Shown here one piece after another: positions 55,352 to 64,000 of a stretch of DNA of 64,000 nt. The stretch covers positions 1 to 64,000 of the forward strand of contig JAIYAC010000016.1 of assembly GCA_027489245.1 (NCBI GenBank), in the 5' to 3' direction. The notes beneath the pieces were generated by a model that worked only from the letters and a program-made list of their open reading frames with translations, had not been told where the DNA came from and searched no databases. The stretch is from Neisseriaceae bacterium (GTDB lineage: Bacteria; Pseudomonadota; Gammaproteobacteria; Burkholderiales; Chromobacteriaceae). Numbering within the stretch: the first letter of the stretch is position 1; each line of letters begins with the position of its first letter. A program made the position numbers and the translations under genes.

Positions 55352-57367
55352 TCAGGGCAGCACGGTAACCGACGGGCTACCCGCCACCACCTCCAGCTGG
55401 GTGGTACTGCGCGTGGCGGGCTGTGCGGGTGCCACACCGGCGCTGAGGGTTTTCAGGGTATGAAAGGTGCAGCTGAGCTTGGCAGGCGTCAGCGTGACCA
55501 GCGCGTAGCCCTGGGCGTCGGTGTTGGCCACTTTCAGCCACGGGTTGAAGGTGGTCAGCGTGCTATTGAAGGTATTGGTGCGCACGCCGTTCTGCTCGGT
55601 GTAGATCAGCGGCTTGGTTTTGCCGAAGCTGGCGCTGCTGTCGACCACGCTCTCGAAGTAGCTATAGAAAGAGTTACTGGAGATGCCGGCGGTGACCAGA
55701 TCCACCATCACCGGTACCGGGCTGGCGGCGTCGTAGTCGTCCATGACGCTACCGGCAAAGAAGGCGTGGATGTCACCCGTGAGCGCCACCACATTGCCGA
55801 TGGCGTTGTCTTTCAGGTGCTTCATCAACGCCTTGCGCTCGGCGTTGTAGCCGTCCCACTGGTCGGCATTCAACAGGAACACATCAAAGAACTGCGCAGC
55901 AGGCAGCGCGGCGTCCAGCTGCGGCTTGATACCGGCATCGAATGCAGCGTTGCTGATACCCAGGTTGGCAAACAGCGTTTTGGTATCGGCGTAGCTCGGC
56001 GCGGGTGCCTGCGTGGCCTTGCTGGCGCTGGGTACGGCTGCCGCAGCGGTGGTGAGGTCGGCGACCAGGGCGTTCATTAGCTGGCCTTGCAACGTGGCCA
56101 GGCCGGCGTTGGCCGCAATCAGCCCCTGCACCATCATGCCGGCCACCGCCTGGGTGCCGTCTACCTGCATGCGCAGCAGCGACACTTCGTTGCCCCATAG
56201 CTTCCAGGTGGTGTTGGCCGCGCTCATCTGGTCTTTCCACCACTGGCGCTGGGTACTGCCCAGAATAGACACCGGGTCCAGGCTGCCGCTGGCCGCGCTC
56301 ATCTTCTGGCCTTCTACCGCGGCCAGCGTGGATTTGGGCACAAAGTAGCGGCTGCCGATTTCGCTACCGGCGCCCACTTCGGGGATGACGTGGTCAGCGC
56401 GGTACAGGCGCTGGTCGGTCATTACCAGCGTGGCCAGGTTGCCAAAGCTGAACTGGCGGTAGATCTGGATGTTCTGGAACGACGGGTTGGCCGCATCCAG
56501 GCTCACATCGGCCGGCATGTACTCGAACCAGGCCTGGTTGGCGTTGCGACGGCGGCTGGTGACCCTGGCAGCGTCTTCGCCGGTCGCGTAGTTCTGGTGG
56601 TCTTGCCAGGCGTCATCGCTGAATTCGTGGTCGTCCCATACCGCAATAATGGGGAACGCGGCGTGCAGCGCCTGCAGGCGGCTGTCGCTGCGGTAGGTTT
56701 TGTACAGGGTGCGGTAGTCGGCCAGGGTGTTGGCGTAGGTAGCGCCATCAGTGCGCTTGATGCCGTCAGGCAGCGTGATCTGGCTGTGGCGGGTTTCCAC
56801 CTTGCCAGTCTGGAAGGCAGCACCCACGGTTTCGTAAATGTAGTCACCCAGGTGCACGACAAAATCCAGGTCTTGCTGCAGCAGCTCGTCAAACGCCGCC
56901 CAGTGGTTCACGCTCCAGTCCTGGCACGAGATAAAGGCGAATTTCAGCTGTGACACCGGCGTACCGGCTGCTGGTGCGGTCTTGCTGCGGCCAACCTGGC
57001 TCACGCTGCGGCCCGCGCGGAAGCGGTAGTAATACGTGGTACCCGGCTGCAGCGCGGTCACTTTATGGCGCACGGTGTAGTCCCACTGCGCCTGCGCAGT
57101 GACGGTGACACTGTGCAAGATGCTGGCAAAGCTCTGGCTGGTAGCGATTTCGATGGTCACCGGGGTATCCGCCACGGCATCGCCCAGGCGTGTCCACAGC
57201 ACCAGGCTGGCCGGCTGCGGGTCGCCCGAGGCGACGCCCTGCGGGAAGGTATGGCTGCGTTCGGGCTCGCTGCCCCCGCCGCCGCTGCCAAAACAGCCGG
57301 TGAGCCCCAGCGTCGCGGCAGAAGCTGTCAGGAAACTGCCCGCTTTCAGGAATTGTCTGCGATCCAT
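55352..57367 (-). CDS. PhoD-type alkaline phosphatase/phosphodiesterase, Tat-exported
   Basis: 671 residues. N-terminus MDRRQFLKAGSFLTASAATLGLTGCFGSGGG is a Tat signal (RRQFLK) with a lipobox (LTGC), so it is probably a lipoprotein. The PhoD domain starts FPQGVASGDPQPASLVLWTRLG; metal-ligand regions are VHLGDYIYE, WDDHEFSDD and LTGDIHAFFAG. These enzymes hydrolyse phosphate esters outside the cytoplasm using Fe/Ca. AGGAG precedes the ATG. A single TGTCAT half-site lies upstream but no full Pho box. Between dciA and secA, an unusual insertion. Confidence 0.92.
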   Translation of the reverse strand: MDRRQFLKAGSFLTASAATLGLTGCFGSGGGGSEPERSHTFPQGVASGDPQPASLVLWTRLGDAVADTPVTIEIATSQSFASILHSVTVTAQAQWDYTVRHKVTALQPGTTYYYRFRAGRSVSQVGRSKTAPAAGTPVSQLKFAFISCQDWSVNHWAAFDELLQQDLDFVVHLGDYIYETVGAAFQTGKVETRHSQITLPDGIKRTDGATYANTLADYRTLYKTYRSDSRLQALHAAFPIIAVWDDHEFSDDAWQDHQNYATGEDAARVTSRRRNANQAWFEYMPADVSLDAANPSFQNIQIYRQFSFGNLATLVMTDQRLYRADHVIPEVGAGSEIGSRYFVPKSTLAAVEGQKMSAASGSLDPVSILGSTQRQWWKDQMSAANTTWKLWGNEVSLLRMQVDGTQAVAGMMVQGLIAANAGLATLQGQLMNALVADLTTAAAAVPSASKATQAPAPSYADTKTLFANLGISNAAFDAGIKPQLDAALPAAQFFDVFLLNADQWDGYNAERKALMKHLKDNAIGNVVALTGDIHAFFAGSVMDDYDAASPVPVMVDLVTAGISSNSFYSYFESVVDSSASFGKTKPLIYTEQNGVRTNTFNSTLTTFNPWLKVANTDAQGYALVTLTPAKLSCTFHTLKTLSAGVAPAQPATRSTTQLEVVAGSPSVTVLP

Positions 57368-57552
57368 GTGTTTCTCCTCGTGTGTCTTGTTATCTGTCGT
57401 TACAACAGGGCAATGCCAAACAGGCTAACCTTGCTGCATGACACGGCGTTTACGCTCATACGTTTGTTTAGAGCAAATAACCTAACAAAACAAATAAGGC
57501 TTCAACACTGTTCCAATGCACAGGCTCTTGATACCGGTCAGCAATGCCCCCA

Positions 57553-57580
57553 TTAAAAGAAGGTTTGCCTGTGCTACACT
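57553..57580 (+). promoter_or_regulatory. Possible promoter of secA
   Basis: TTAAAA (57553-57558) and TACACT (57575-57580), 16-nt spacer, 44 nt before the ATG. Moderate match. Confidence 0.4.
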
Positions 57581-57624
57581 TTTAGCCATTTTTATCGGCC
57601 CGCTGGCCGCTGGATGTCCACACG

Positions 57625-60327
57625 ATGATTTCGACGCTTCTCAAGAAAGTATTCGGCAGCCGCAATGAACGACTGCTCAAGCAATATCGCCAGGTCGCCA
57701 ACCGTATCAACGGTATGGAAGACGCCATGAAGGCACTGTCGGACGAGCAGCTGGCGGCCAAGACCACCGAATTCAAAGAGCGTCACGCCAAAGGCGAAAG
57801 CCTGGATGCCCTGCTGCCCGAAGCGTTTGCCGTATGCCGCGAGGCCTCGCGCCGCGTGCTGAACATGCGCCACTTCGACGTACAGCTGATCGGCGGCATG
57901 GTGCTGCACCACGGCAAGATTGCCGAAATGCGTACCGGCGAAGGCAAAACCCTGGTGGGTACCCTGCCGGTGTACCTGAACGCCATCGCCGGCAAGGGCG
58001 TACACGTGATTACCGTGAACGACTACCTGGCCAGCCGCGACGCCGGCATCATGCAAAAGCTGTACAACTTCCTGGGCCTGAGCGTTGGCGTGAACCTGTC
58101 GCAAATGCAGCACGACCATAAAAAAATGGCCTACGCCTGCGACATTACCTACGGTACCAACAACGAATTCGGCTTCGACTACCTGCGCGACAACATGGTG
58201 TTCAGCCTGCACGAAAAAGTGCAGCGCGAGCTGAACTTTGCCGTGGTGGACGAGGTGGACTCCATCCTGATCGACGAAGCGCGTACCCCGCTGATCATCT
58301 CCGGCCCGGCCGAAGACAACGTGGACATGTACCGCGCCATGAACGCCGTACCGCCGCTGCTGAAAAAGCAGGAAACCGAAGACGGCGAAGGCGATTACTG
58401 GGTAGATGAAAAAGCCCACAGCGTGCTGCTGTCCGAAGCCGGCCACGAGCACGCCGAAGCCATCCTCACCCAGATGGGCCTGCTGGGCGAAGGCGATAGC
58501 CTGTACTCTGCGGCCAACATCACCCTGATGCACCACCTGAACGCCGCGCTGAAAGCCCACGCCCTGTTCCATCTGGACCAGCACTACGTGGTACAGGACG
58601 GCGAAGTGGTGATCGTGGACGAATTCACCGGCCGCCTGATGGCCGGCCGCCGCTGGTCCGACGGCCTGCACCAGGCCGTGGAAGCCAAAGAAGGCGTACA
58701 GGTCAACCGCGAAAACCAGACCCTGGCGTCCATCACCTTCCAGAACTACTTCCGTCTGTACGGCAAGCTGGCCGGCATGACCGGTACCGCCGATACAGAG
58801 GCCTACGAGTTCCAGAACATCTACGCGCTGGAAACCGTGGTGATCCCGACTAACCGCCCGATGATCCGCCAGGATCACCAGGACAAGATCTACCGCTCGG
58901 CGCGCGAGAAATACAACGCCATCATCAGCGATATCAAAGACTGCGTCAGCCGCGGCCAACCTGTGCTGGTGGGTACCACCAGCATTGAAAACTCCGAGCT
59001 GGTATCGCAGCTGCTGACCCAGGCCGACATCGCCCACAATGTGCTGAACGCCAAGGAACACGCGCGCGAAGCCGAGATCGTGGTACAAGCCGGCCGCCCC
59101 GGCATCGTGACCGTGGCCACCAACATGGCCGGCCGGGGTACCGATATCGTGCTGGGTGGTAACCCGGAGCCGGAAATCAAGGCTATCCAGACCGACGACA
59201 GCCTGAGCGACGCCGAAAAAGACAGCCGCATCGCCACCATCCGTGCCGAATGGCAAGTGCGCCACGACGCCGTACTGGCAGCCGGCGGCCTGTACATCAT
59301 CGGTACCGAGCGCCACGAATCGCGCCGTATCGATAACCAGCTGCGTGGCCGCTCCGGCCGCCAGGGTGACGCCGGCGCCAGCCGCTTCTACCTGAGCCTG
59401 GAAGACCCGCTGCTGCGTATTTTCGCTGGTGACCGCGTGGCCATGATCATGGACAAGCTGAAGATGCCGGACGGCGAAGCCATCGAGCACCCGTGGGTAT
59501 CGCGCTCCATCGAAAACGCCCAGCGCAAGGTAGAAGGCCGCAACTTCGACATCCGCAAACAGCTGCTGGAATACGATGATGTCGCCAACGACCAGCGTAA
59601 AGTCATCTACCAACAGCGTAACGACATCCTGGAAGACCAGGACGTGGCCGCCATCATCACCCACATGCGCGAAGGCGTACTGGGCGATGTGGTCGACCTG
59701 CACATGCCACCGGACTCCATGGAAGAGCAGTGGGACCTGGCCGGCCTGGAGCGCACACTGGAAAGCGAATTCCAGCTGCACGCTCCGGTAGCGCAGTGGA
59801 TGCAGGCCGAGCAAACGCTGGATATCCCCGATATCAAGCAGCGCATTCTGGACCTGGCTGCGGCCAGCTACGCCGAAAAAGTAGCGCTGGCCAACGAAGA
59901 ATCCATGCGTCAGTTCGAACACGGCCTGGTACTGCAGATGCTGGACAACCACTGGCGTGAACACCTGGCGGCCATGGATCATCTGCGCCAGGGTATTCAC
60001 CTGCGCGGCTACGCGCAGAAGAACCCGAAGCAGGAGTACAAGCGCGAGGCGTTCGAGCTGTTCTCCGACATGCTGGAGCGCGTGAAGCGCGGTGTGGTCA
60101 GCGTGCTGATGACCGTACAGGTACGCAGCGAAGAGGACATGGAAGCCGTGGCCCCGCACGAAGTGACTGGCATGGAAATGCACCACGACGACGCCCCGAG
60201 CGCTACCGAAGGCAACCCGTTCTCGCCGGAAGCCCTGGCCTCGCAAGGCCTGCGTGTTGGCCGCAACGACCCTTGCCCGTGCGGCAGCGGCCAACGTTAC
60301 AAGCAGTGCCACGGCAAGCTGGCCTGA
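57625..60327 (+). CDS. secA: Preprotein translocase ATPase SecA
   Basis: 900 residues, normal for SecA. It drives secretory proteins through SecYEG. Walker [10 protein letters not shown] (about 102-110), [34 protein letters not shown] and [28 protein letters not shown] give the DEAD motor; the C-terminus has the zinc-finger [13 protein letters not shown] (about 883-895). The ATG at 57625 gives [19 protein letters not shown]. The gene has several TGCGGCCAAC words inside (for example 58509, 60256). A terminator follows. Confidence 0.97.
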   Translation: MISTLLKKVFGSRNERLLKQYRQVANRINGMEDAMKALSDEQLAAKTTEFKERHAKGESLDALLPEAFAVCREASRRVLNMRHFDVQLIGGMVLHHGKIAEMRTGEGKTLVGTLPVYLNAIAGKGVHVITVNDYLASRDAGIMQKLYNFLGLSVGVNLSQMQHDHKKMAYACDITYGTNNEFGFDYLRDNMVFSLHEKVQRELNFAVVDEVDSILIDEARTPLIISGPAEDNVDMYRAMNAVPPLLKKQETEDGEGDYWVDEKAHSVLLSEAGHEHAEAILTQMGLLGEGDSLYSAANITLMHHLNAALKAHALFHLDQHYVVQDGEVVIVDEFTGRLMAGRRWSDGLHQAVEAKEGVQVNRENQTLASITFQNYFRLYGKLAGMTGTADTEAYEFQNIYALETVVIPTNRPMIRQDHQDKIYRSAREKYNAIISDIKDCVSRGQPVLVGTTSIENSELVSQLLTQADIAHNVLNAKEHAREAEIVVQAGRPGIVTVATNMAGRGTDIVLGGNPEPEIKAIQTDDSLSDAEKDSRIATIRAEWQVRHDAVLAAGGLYIIGTERHESRRIDNQLRGRSGRQGDAGASRFYLSLEDPLLRIFAGDRVAMIMDKLKMPDGEAIEHPWVSRSIENAQRKVEGRNFDIRKQLLEYDDVANDQRKVIYQQRNDILEDQDVAAIITHMREGVLGDVVDLHMPPDSMEEQWDLAGLERTLESEFQLHAPVAQWMQAEQTLDIPDIKQRILDLAAASYAEKVALANEESMRQFEHGLVLQMLDNHWREHLAAMDHLRQGIHLRGYAQKNPKQEYKREAFELFSDMLERVKRGVVSVLMTVQVRSEEDMEAVAPHEVTGMEMHHDDAPSATEGNPFSPEALASQGLRVGRNDPCPCGSGQRYKQCHGKLA

Positions 60328-60344
60328 TCGCCACCCTGCCCTGC

Positions 60345-60377
60345 AAAAACCGGCGCCCCGTGCGCCGGTTTTTTTAC
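60345..60377 (+). terminator. Terminator after secA
   Basis: Stem AAAACCGGCGC/GCGCCGGTTTT with CCC-type loop and T-run, 20 nt after secA. Confidence 0.85.
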
Positions 60378-60515
60378 GCCCGCAACCAGCACAGCAATAG
60401 GCGTAAAAAAGCCCGGTCTGGGCCGGACTTCGGGCGGCTGACAAGGTGCAGGCATGGCTTGCACCGTCCCGCATCACACAAGCACGTGACGCTGCCGCCT
60501 TGCTATGGATAAGAA

Positions 60516-60539
60516 AAAGCCCGGACGCGTCCGGGCTTT
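60516..60539. terminator. Palindromic terminator of the opp operon
   Basis: 24-bp perfect palindrome AAAGCCCGGACG plus complement, about 40 nt beyond the oppF stop on the minus strand; T-rich flanks on both strands (TTTTTC on the minus). Confidence 0.8.
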
Positions 60540-60552
60540 CTTTGCACCTAGG

Positions 60553-60570
60553 TTGGCCGCATGCGGCCAA
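60553..60570. repeat. Overlapping inverted uptake-like words after oppF
   Basis: TTGGCCGCATGCGGCCAA, an 18-bp perfect palindrome made of two facing copies of the uptake-like word. It sits between the oppF stop (60580) and its terminator. Confidence 0.9.
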
Positions 60571-60579
60571 GCCCGGCGC

Positions 60580-61561
60580 TTATACCAGCAAGCAGGATGT
60601 CTGCGTGGCGGCAGTGACCGCGTGCAGCTTGATCTCTTCTTGAGCGCAACGCTCTACCGCTTTCGGGCAGCGGGTACGGAACACGCAGCCAGACGGCGGG
60701 TTGATCGGGCTAGGCAAATCACCGTTCAGAATCTGGATCGTCTTGCTACGTTCCAGCTTCGGGTCGGGGATAGGAATGGCCGACAGCAAGGCCTGGGTAT
60801 ACGGGTGAGCTGGCTTGTCGTACAGCGCGTGCTTCTCGGCCAGCTCCATCTCGCGACCCAGATACATCACCAGGATGCGGTCGGAAATGTGCTTCACCAC
60901 CGCCAGATCGTGCGCGATGAAGATCAGCGACAGCCCCATCTCGCGCTGCAGTTCTTTCAGCAGGTTGATGATCTGTGCCTGAATGGACACGTCCAGTGCC
61001 GACACCGGCTCGTCGCAGATAATCAGCTTGGGCTCCAGAATCAGCGCGCGGGCAATGCCGATACGCTGGCACTGGCCACCCGAGAACTCGTGCGGGTAAC
61101 GGTTGATCATCTGCTCGCGCAGGCCCACCTTTACCATCATGGCGCGTACGCGCTTCATCACTTCTTCGCCAGACAGCTCCGGGCGGTGTACACGCAGCGG
61201 CTCGCCAATGATCTGGGCAATGGTCATGCGCGGGTTCAGCGAGGCCAGCGGGTCCTGGAAGATCATCTGGATATCCTTGCGGACATTCAGCCAGTCTTTA
61301 TCGCTACCCTTGCGCAGGTCTTTGCCCATCCACAGGATTTCGCCATCGGTGGCGGGAATCAGGTTGAGGATGGCACGGCTCAGCGTGGACTTGCCGCAAC
61401 CGGACTCACCCACGACACCTAGGGTTTCACCCGGGTACAAGTCGAAGCTGACACCATCTACCGCTTTGAGGGTTTTTTTCGGGGTCCAGGGCCAGTCTTT
61501 GCCACCAGCAACCTTGAAGTGAACCTTGACGTTACGGACCGACAGAATCGGTTTACGGTTC

Positions 61562-61569
<8 letters not shown>
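60580..61569 (-). CDS. oppF: Oligopeptide ABC transporter ATP-binding protein OppF
   Basis: 329 residues. Walker A GESGCGKST (54-62), signature EFSGGQCQRIGIARALI, Walker B LIICDEPVSALD. The C-terminal Cys-rich tail GCVFRTRCPKAVERC...TSCLLV fits the iron-sulfur-like OppF/DppF ending. It powers import with OppD. The ATG at 61567-61569 overlaps the end of oppD by 8 nt; longer in-frame readings lie inside oppD. Confidence 0.94.
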
Positions 61570-62566
<997 letters not shown>

Positions 62567-62581
62567 GGAGTCCTCCCCGGC

Positions 62582-63493
62582 TTAGCGATCTTTCGGGTCC
62601 AGCGCATCGCGCAGGCCGTCACCGACATAGTTGGCACAGTACAGCGTCACGGACAGGAACAAGCCTGGCACCAGCAGCATCCACGGCTGGCTCTCCATTA
62701 CTTTCTGGCCTTCCTGCACCAGTACACCCCAGCTGGTATTGGGTTCTTGCACACCCAAGCCCAGGAAGGACAGCACCGACTCGGTCATGATCACACCAGG
62801 AATGGTGATCGTGGCGTACACCACCACAATGCCCAGCAGGTTAGGCACGATGTGGCGGAAAATAATAGCGAACTGCGATACGCCAATGGCGTGCGCTGCT
62901 TCGACAAATTCCTTGGATTTCAGCGACAGGGTCTGACCGCGCACGATACGCGCCATATCCAGCCAAGAGATGGCACCTAGCGCAACGAACATCAGGTACA
63001 GGTCGCGACCGAAAAAGGTCATCAGCAGAATGGCAAACAGCATGAACGGCAGCGCGTACAGCACATCGACGATACGCATCATCAGTGCATCGACCTTGCC
63101 ACCAAAAAAGCCGGCAATCGCCCCCCAGGACACACCGATGATCACCGATACCAACGTACCGACGATGCCTACCTGGAAGGTGATGCCGCCCCCTTGCAGG
63201 GTACGCGCCAGCAGGTCGCGGCCCAGCTCATCAGTACCCAGATAATGGCCGTTGGCCAGCGTGGGTGCCAGGCTCAAGGCATTCCAGTCGGTCGCGTCAT
63301 GGGTGTGTTGCAGCATGTACGGGCCAACCACGATGATCAAGCCGATCAGGATCAGGATCACCAGCGAGGCAACGGCAGCTTTGTTCTTCATGAAGCGGCG
63401 GCGTGCATCAGCCCACGGGCTGCGGCCTTCCACCACTTCACTGATATTGGACAGCGTGCTGACCAATTGATCGTTTTTAGTTTTGGTATTCAT
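62582..63493 (-). CDS. oppC: Oligopeptide ABC transporter permease OppC
   Basis: 303 residues, six membrane segments. EGRSPWADARRRFMKNKAAVASL and HYLGTDELGRDLLARTLQGG match E. coli OppC closely, and the EAA loop is EFVEAAHAIGVSQFAIIFRHIVPN. The C-terminus GDGLRDALDPKDR is identical in type to OppC. The ATG at 63491-63493 has GGGAG upstream. It follows oppB by 13 nt. Confidence 0.95.
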   Translation of the reverse strand: MNTKTKNDQLVSTLSNISEVVEGRSPWADARRRFMKNKAAVASLVILILIGLIIVVGPYMLQHTHDATDWNALSLAPTLANGHYLGTDELGRDLLARTLQGGGITFQVGIVGTLVSVIIGVSWGAIAGFFGGKVDALMMRIVDVLYALPFMLFAILLMTFFGRDLYLMFVALGAISWLDMARIVRGQTLSLKSKEFVEAAHAIGVSQFAIIFRHIVPNLLGIVVVYATITIPGVIMTESVLSFLGLGVQEPNTSWGVLVQEGQKVMESQPWMLLVPGLFLSVTLYCANYVGDGLRDALDPKDR

Positions 63494-63506
63494 GTCAGGC
63501 TCCCGA

Positions 63507-64000
63507 TCAGTAACGGATACGCGGGTCGAGCATCGCGTAGACGATATCGACAATCAGGTTGAACACCACGGTAAACACGGCCACCAGTACCACCAGACCC
63601 AGTACCAGGGTGTAGTCGCGGTTTACGGCGCCGGTCACCAGCAGGCGACCCAGACCAGGAATGGAGAAGATGGATTCTGTTACCACCGCTTGGGCAATAG
63701 CCGATACGGCCATCGGGCCCAACAGGGTCACTACCGGCAGCAGCGCAGGGCGCAGGGCATGGCGCACGATAATGACGCGCATCGGCAGGCCTTTTGCCTT
63801 GGCGGTGCGGATGAAGTTGGAGTTCATCACCTCGATCAGGCTACCGCGCATCACGCGGCCTAGTGTGGCCACGTTGACAATGGTAAGCAGGGCAACCGGT
63901 AACAAGGCGAACTGCACAATGCTCCAGTTCGGGTCATCGTAAGACCAGCCACCGGCCGGGACGACTTTCATCCACAAGGCAAAGAACAGGATCAGGATAG
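63507..64000 (-). CDS. oppB: Oligopeptide ABC transporter permease OppB, 3' part (cut by window edge)
   Basis: The last ~164 residues are visible; the reading frame continues upstream off the window. The EAA loop is NFIRTAKAKGLPMRVIIVRHALRPALLPV, followed by LGPMAVSAIAQAVVTESIFSIPGLGRL and the C-terminal LIVDIVYAMLDPRIRY, typical of OppB/DppB. It pairs with OppC in the membrane. First visible gene of the opp operon. Confidence 0.95.
   Translation of the reverse strand, partial: ILILFFALWMKVVPAGGWSYDDPNWSIVQFALLPVALLTIVNVATLGRVMRGSLIEVMNSNFIRTAKAKGLPMRVIIVRHALRPALLPVVTLLGPMAVSAIAQAVVTESIFSIPGLGRLLVTGAVNRDYTLVLGLVVLVAVFTVVFNLIVDIVYAMLDPRIRY

Noticed and set aside
57368..57480. Pho box upstream of phoD
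   Set aside because: Only one TGTCAT half-site is visible; the direct repeat required for PhoB binding is missing.
57592..60570. A 992-codon antisense frame over secA
   Set aside because: Shadow of secA; no domain, low-quality His/Val-rich translation.

Overview
The window is chromosomal DNA from a high-GC betaproteobacterium, most likely of the order Neisseriales (Chromobacteriaceae-like: Vogesella, Chromobacterium, Pseudogulbenkiania and relatives). This is inferred from gene content and order: tRNA-Tyr/Gly/Thr before tuf, ftsY-ftsE-ftsX-rpoH, PglL-type ligases beside type IV pilins, lptD-surA-pdxA divergent from amgK-murU-ruvC, and dciA close to secA. No species can be named. I see no prophage, insertion sequence, CRISPR array or obvious island; almost everything looks like core or near-core genome, densely coding on both strands.

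Layout. 1-1.6 kb: start of tuf, three tRNAs, a ferredoxin and rsmD. 1.7-5.4 kb: ftsY, ftsE, ftsX and rpoH, the last preceded by a near-perfect CIRCE (HrcA) operator. 5.5-10.2 kb: two PglL-like O-oligosaccharyltransferases beside two type IV pilin genes; the pilin pair has a sigma-54 promoter and a strong terminator. 10.4-14.6 kb: bioA, a PilZ-like protein and proB. 14.7-24.1 kb, minus strand: an iron-sulfur (6-4) photolyase, a membrane protein, a glutamine amidotransferase, ruvB, a NYN/LOTUS protein, a short-chain dehydrogenase, ruvA, a UbiA prenyltransferase, ruvC, murU and amgK. 24.2-28.7 kb: lptD, surA, pdxA. 29-36.6 kb: a giant FAD/iron-sulfur oxidoreductase, a GyrI-like protein, an EAL phosphodiesterase, an orphan solute-binding protein, an isochorismatase-like hydrolase and a membrane protein. 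36.6-44.5 kb: nadV with a SnoaL-like partner, a transporter-acyltransferase fusion, a cupin, a pseudouridine synthase, a YfaZ-like outer membrane protein, yceH, a TlyA-like methyltransferase and a universal stress protein. 44.6-54.6 kb: a small membrane protein, a glutamine-synthetase-like enzyme, a diguanylate cyclase, proA, prpE, a chemotaxis receptor and a DUF3422 protein. 54.8-64 kb: dciA, a Tat-exported PhoD phosphatase, secA, and oppF-oppD-oppC-oppB, the last cut by the window end.

The most striking signal is not a gene. A short asymmetric word, TGCGGCCAAC (longer consensus TGCGGCCAACCT, often followed by T or G), occurs by hand count about 48 times as an exact 10-mer, on both strands, in many genes and reading frames and strongly in intergenic gaps. 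Roughly 0.2 copies would be expected by chance. In several places two copies face each other as an inverted repeat after a gene. After phoD the pair is followed by a T-run and forms a textbook intrinsic terminator. This copies the behaviour of the DNA uptake sequences of Neisseria and Haemophilus, but the word is not one I recognise from either family. I propose it as a candidate lineage-specific uptake sequence or genome signature.

Functional themes are cell-envelope assembly (lptD, surA, amgK/murU, pilin glycosylation, secA), DNA repair and recombination (ruvABC, photolyase, dciA), proline synthesis (proA and proB, about 33 kb apart), c-di-GMP signalling (PilZ-like, EAL and GGDEF proteins) and peptide uptake (opp).
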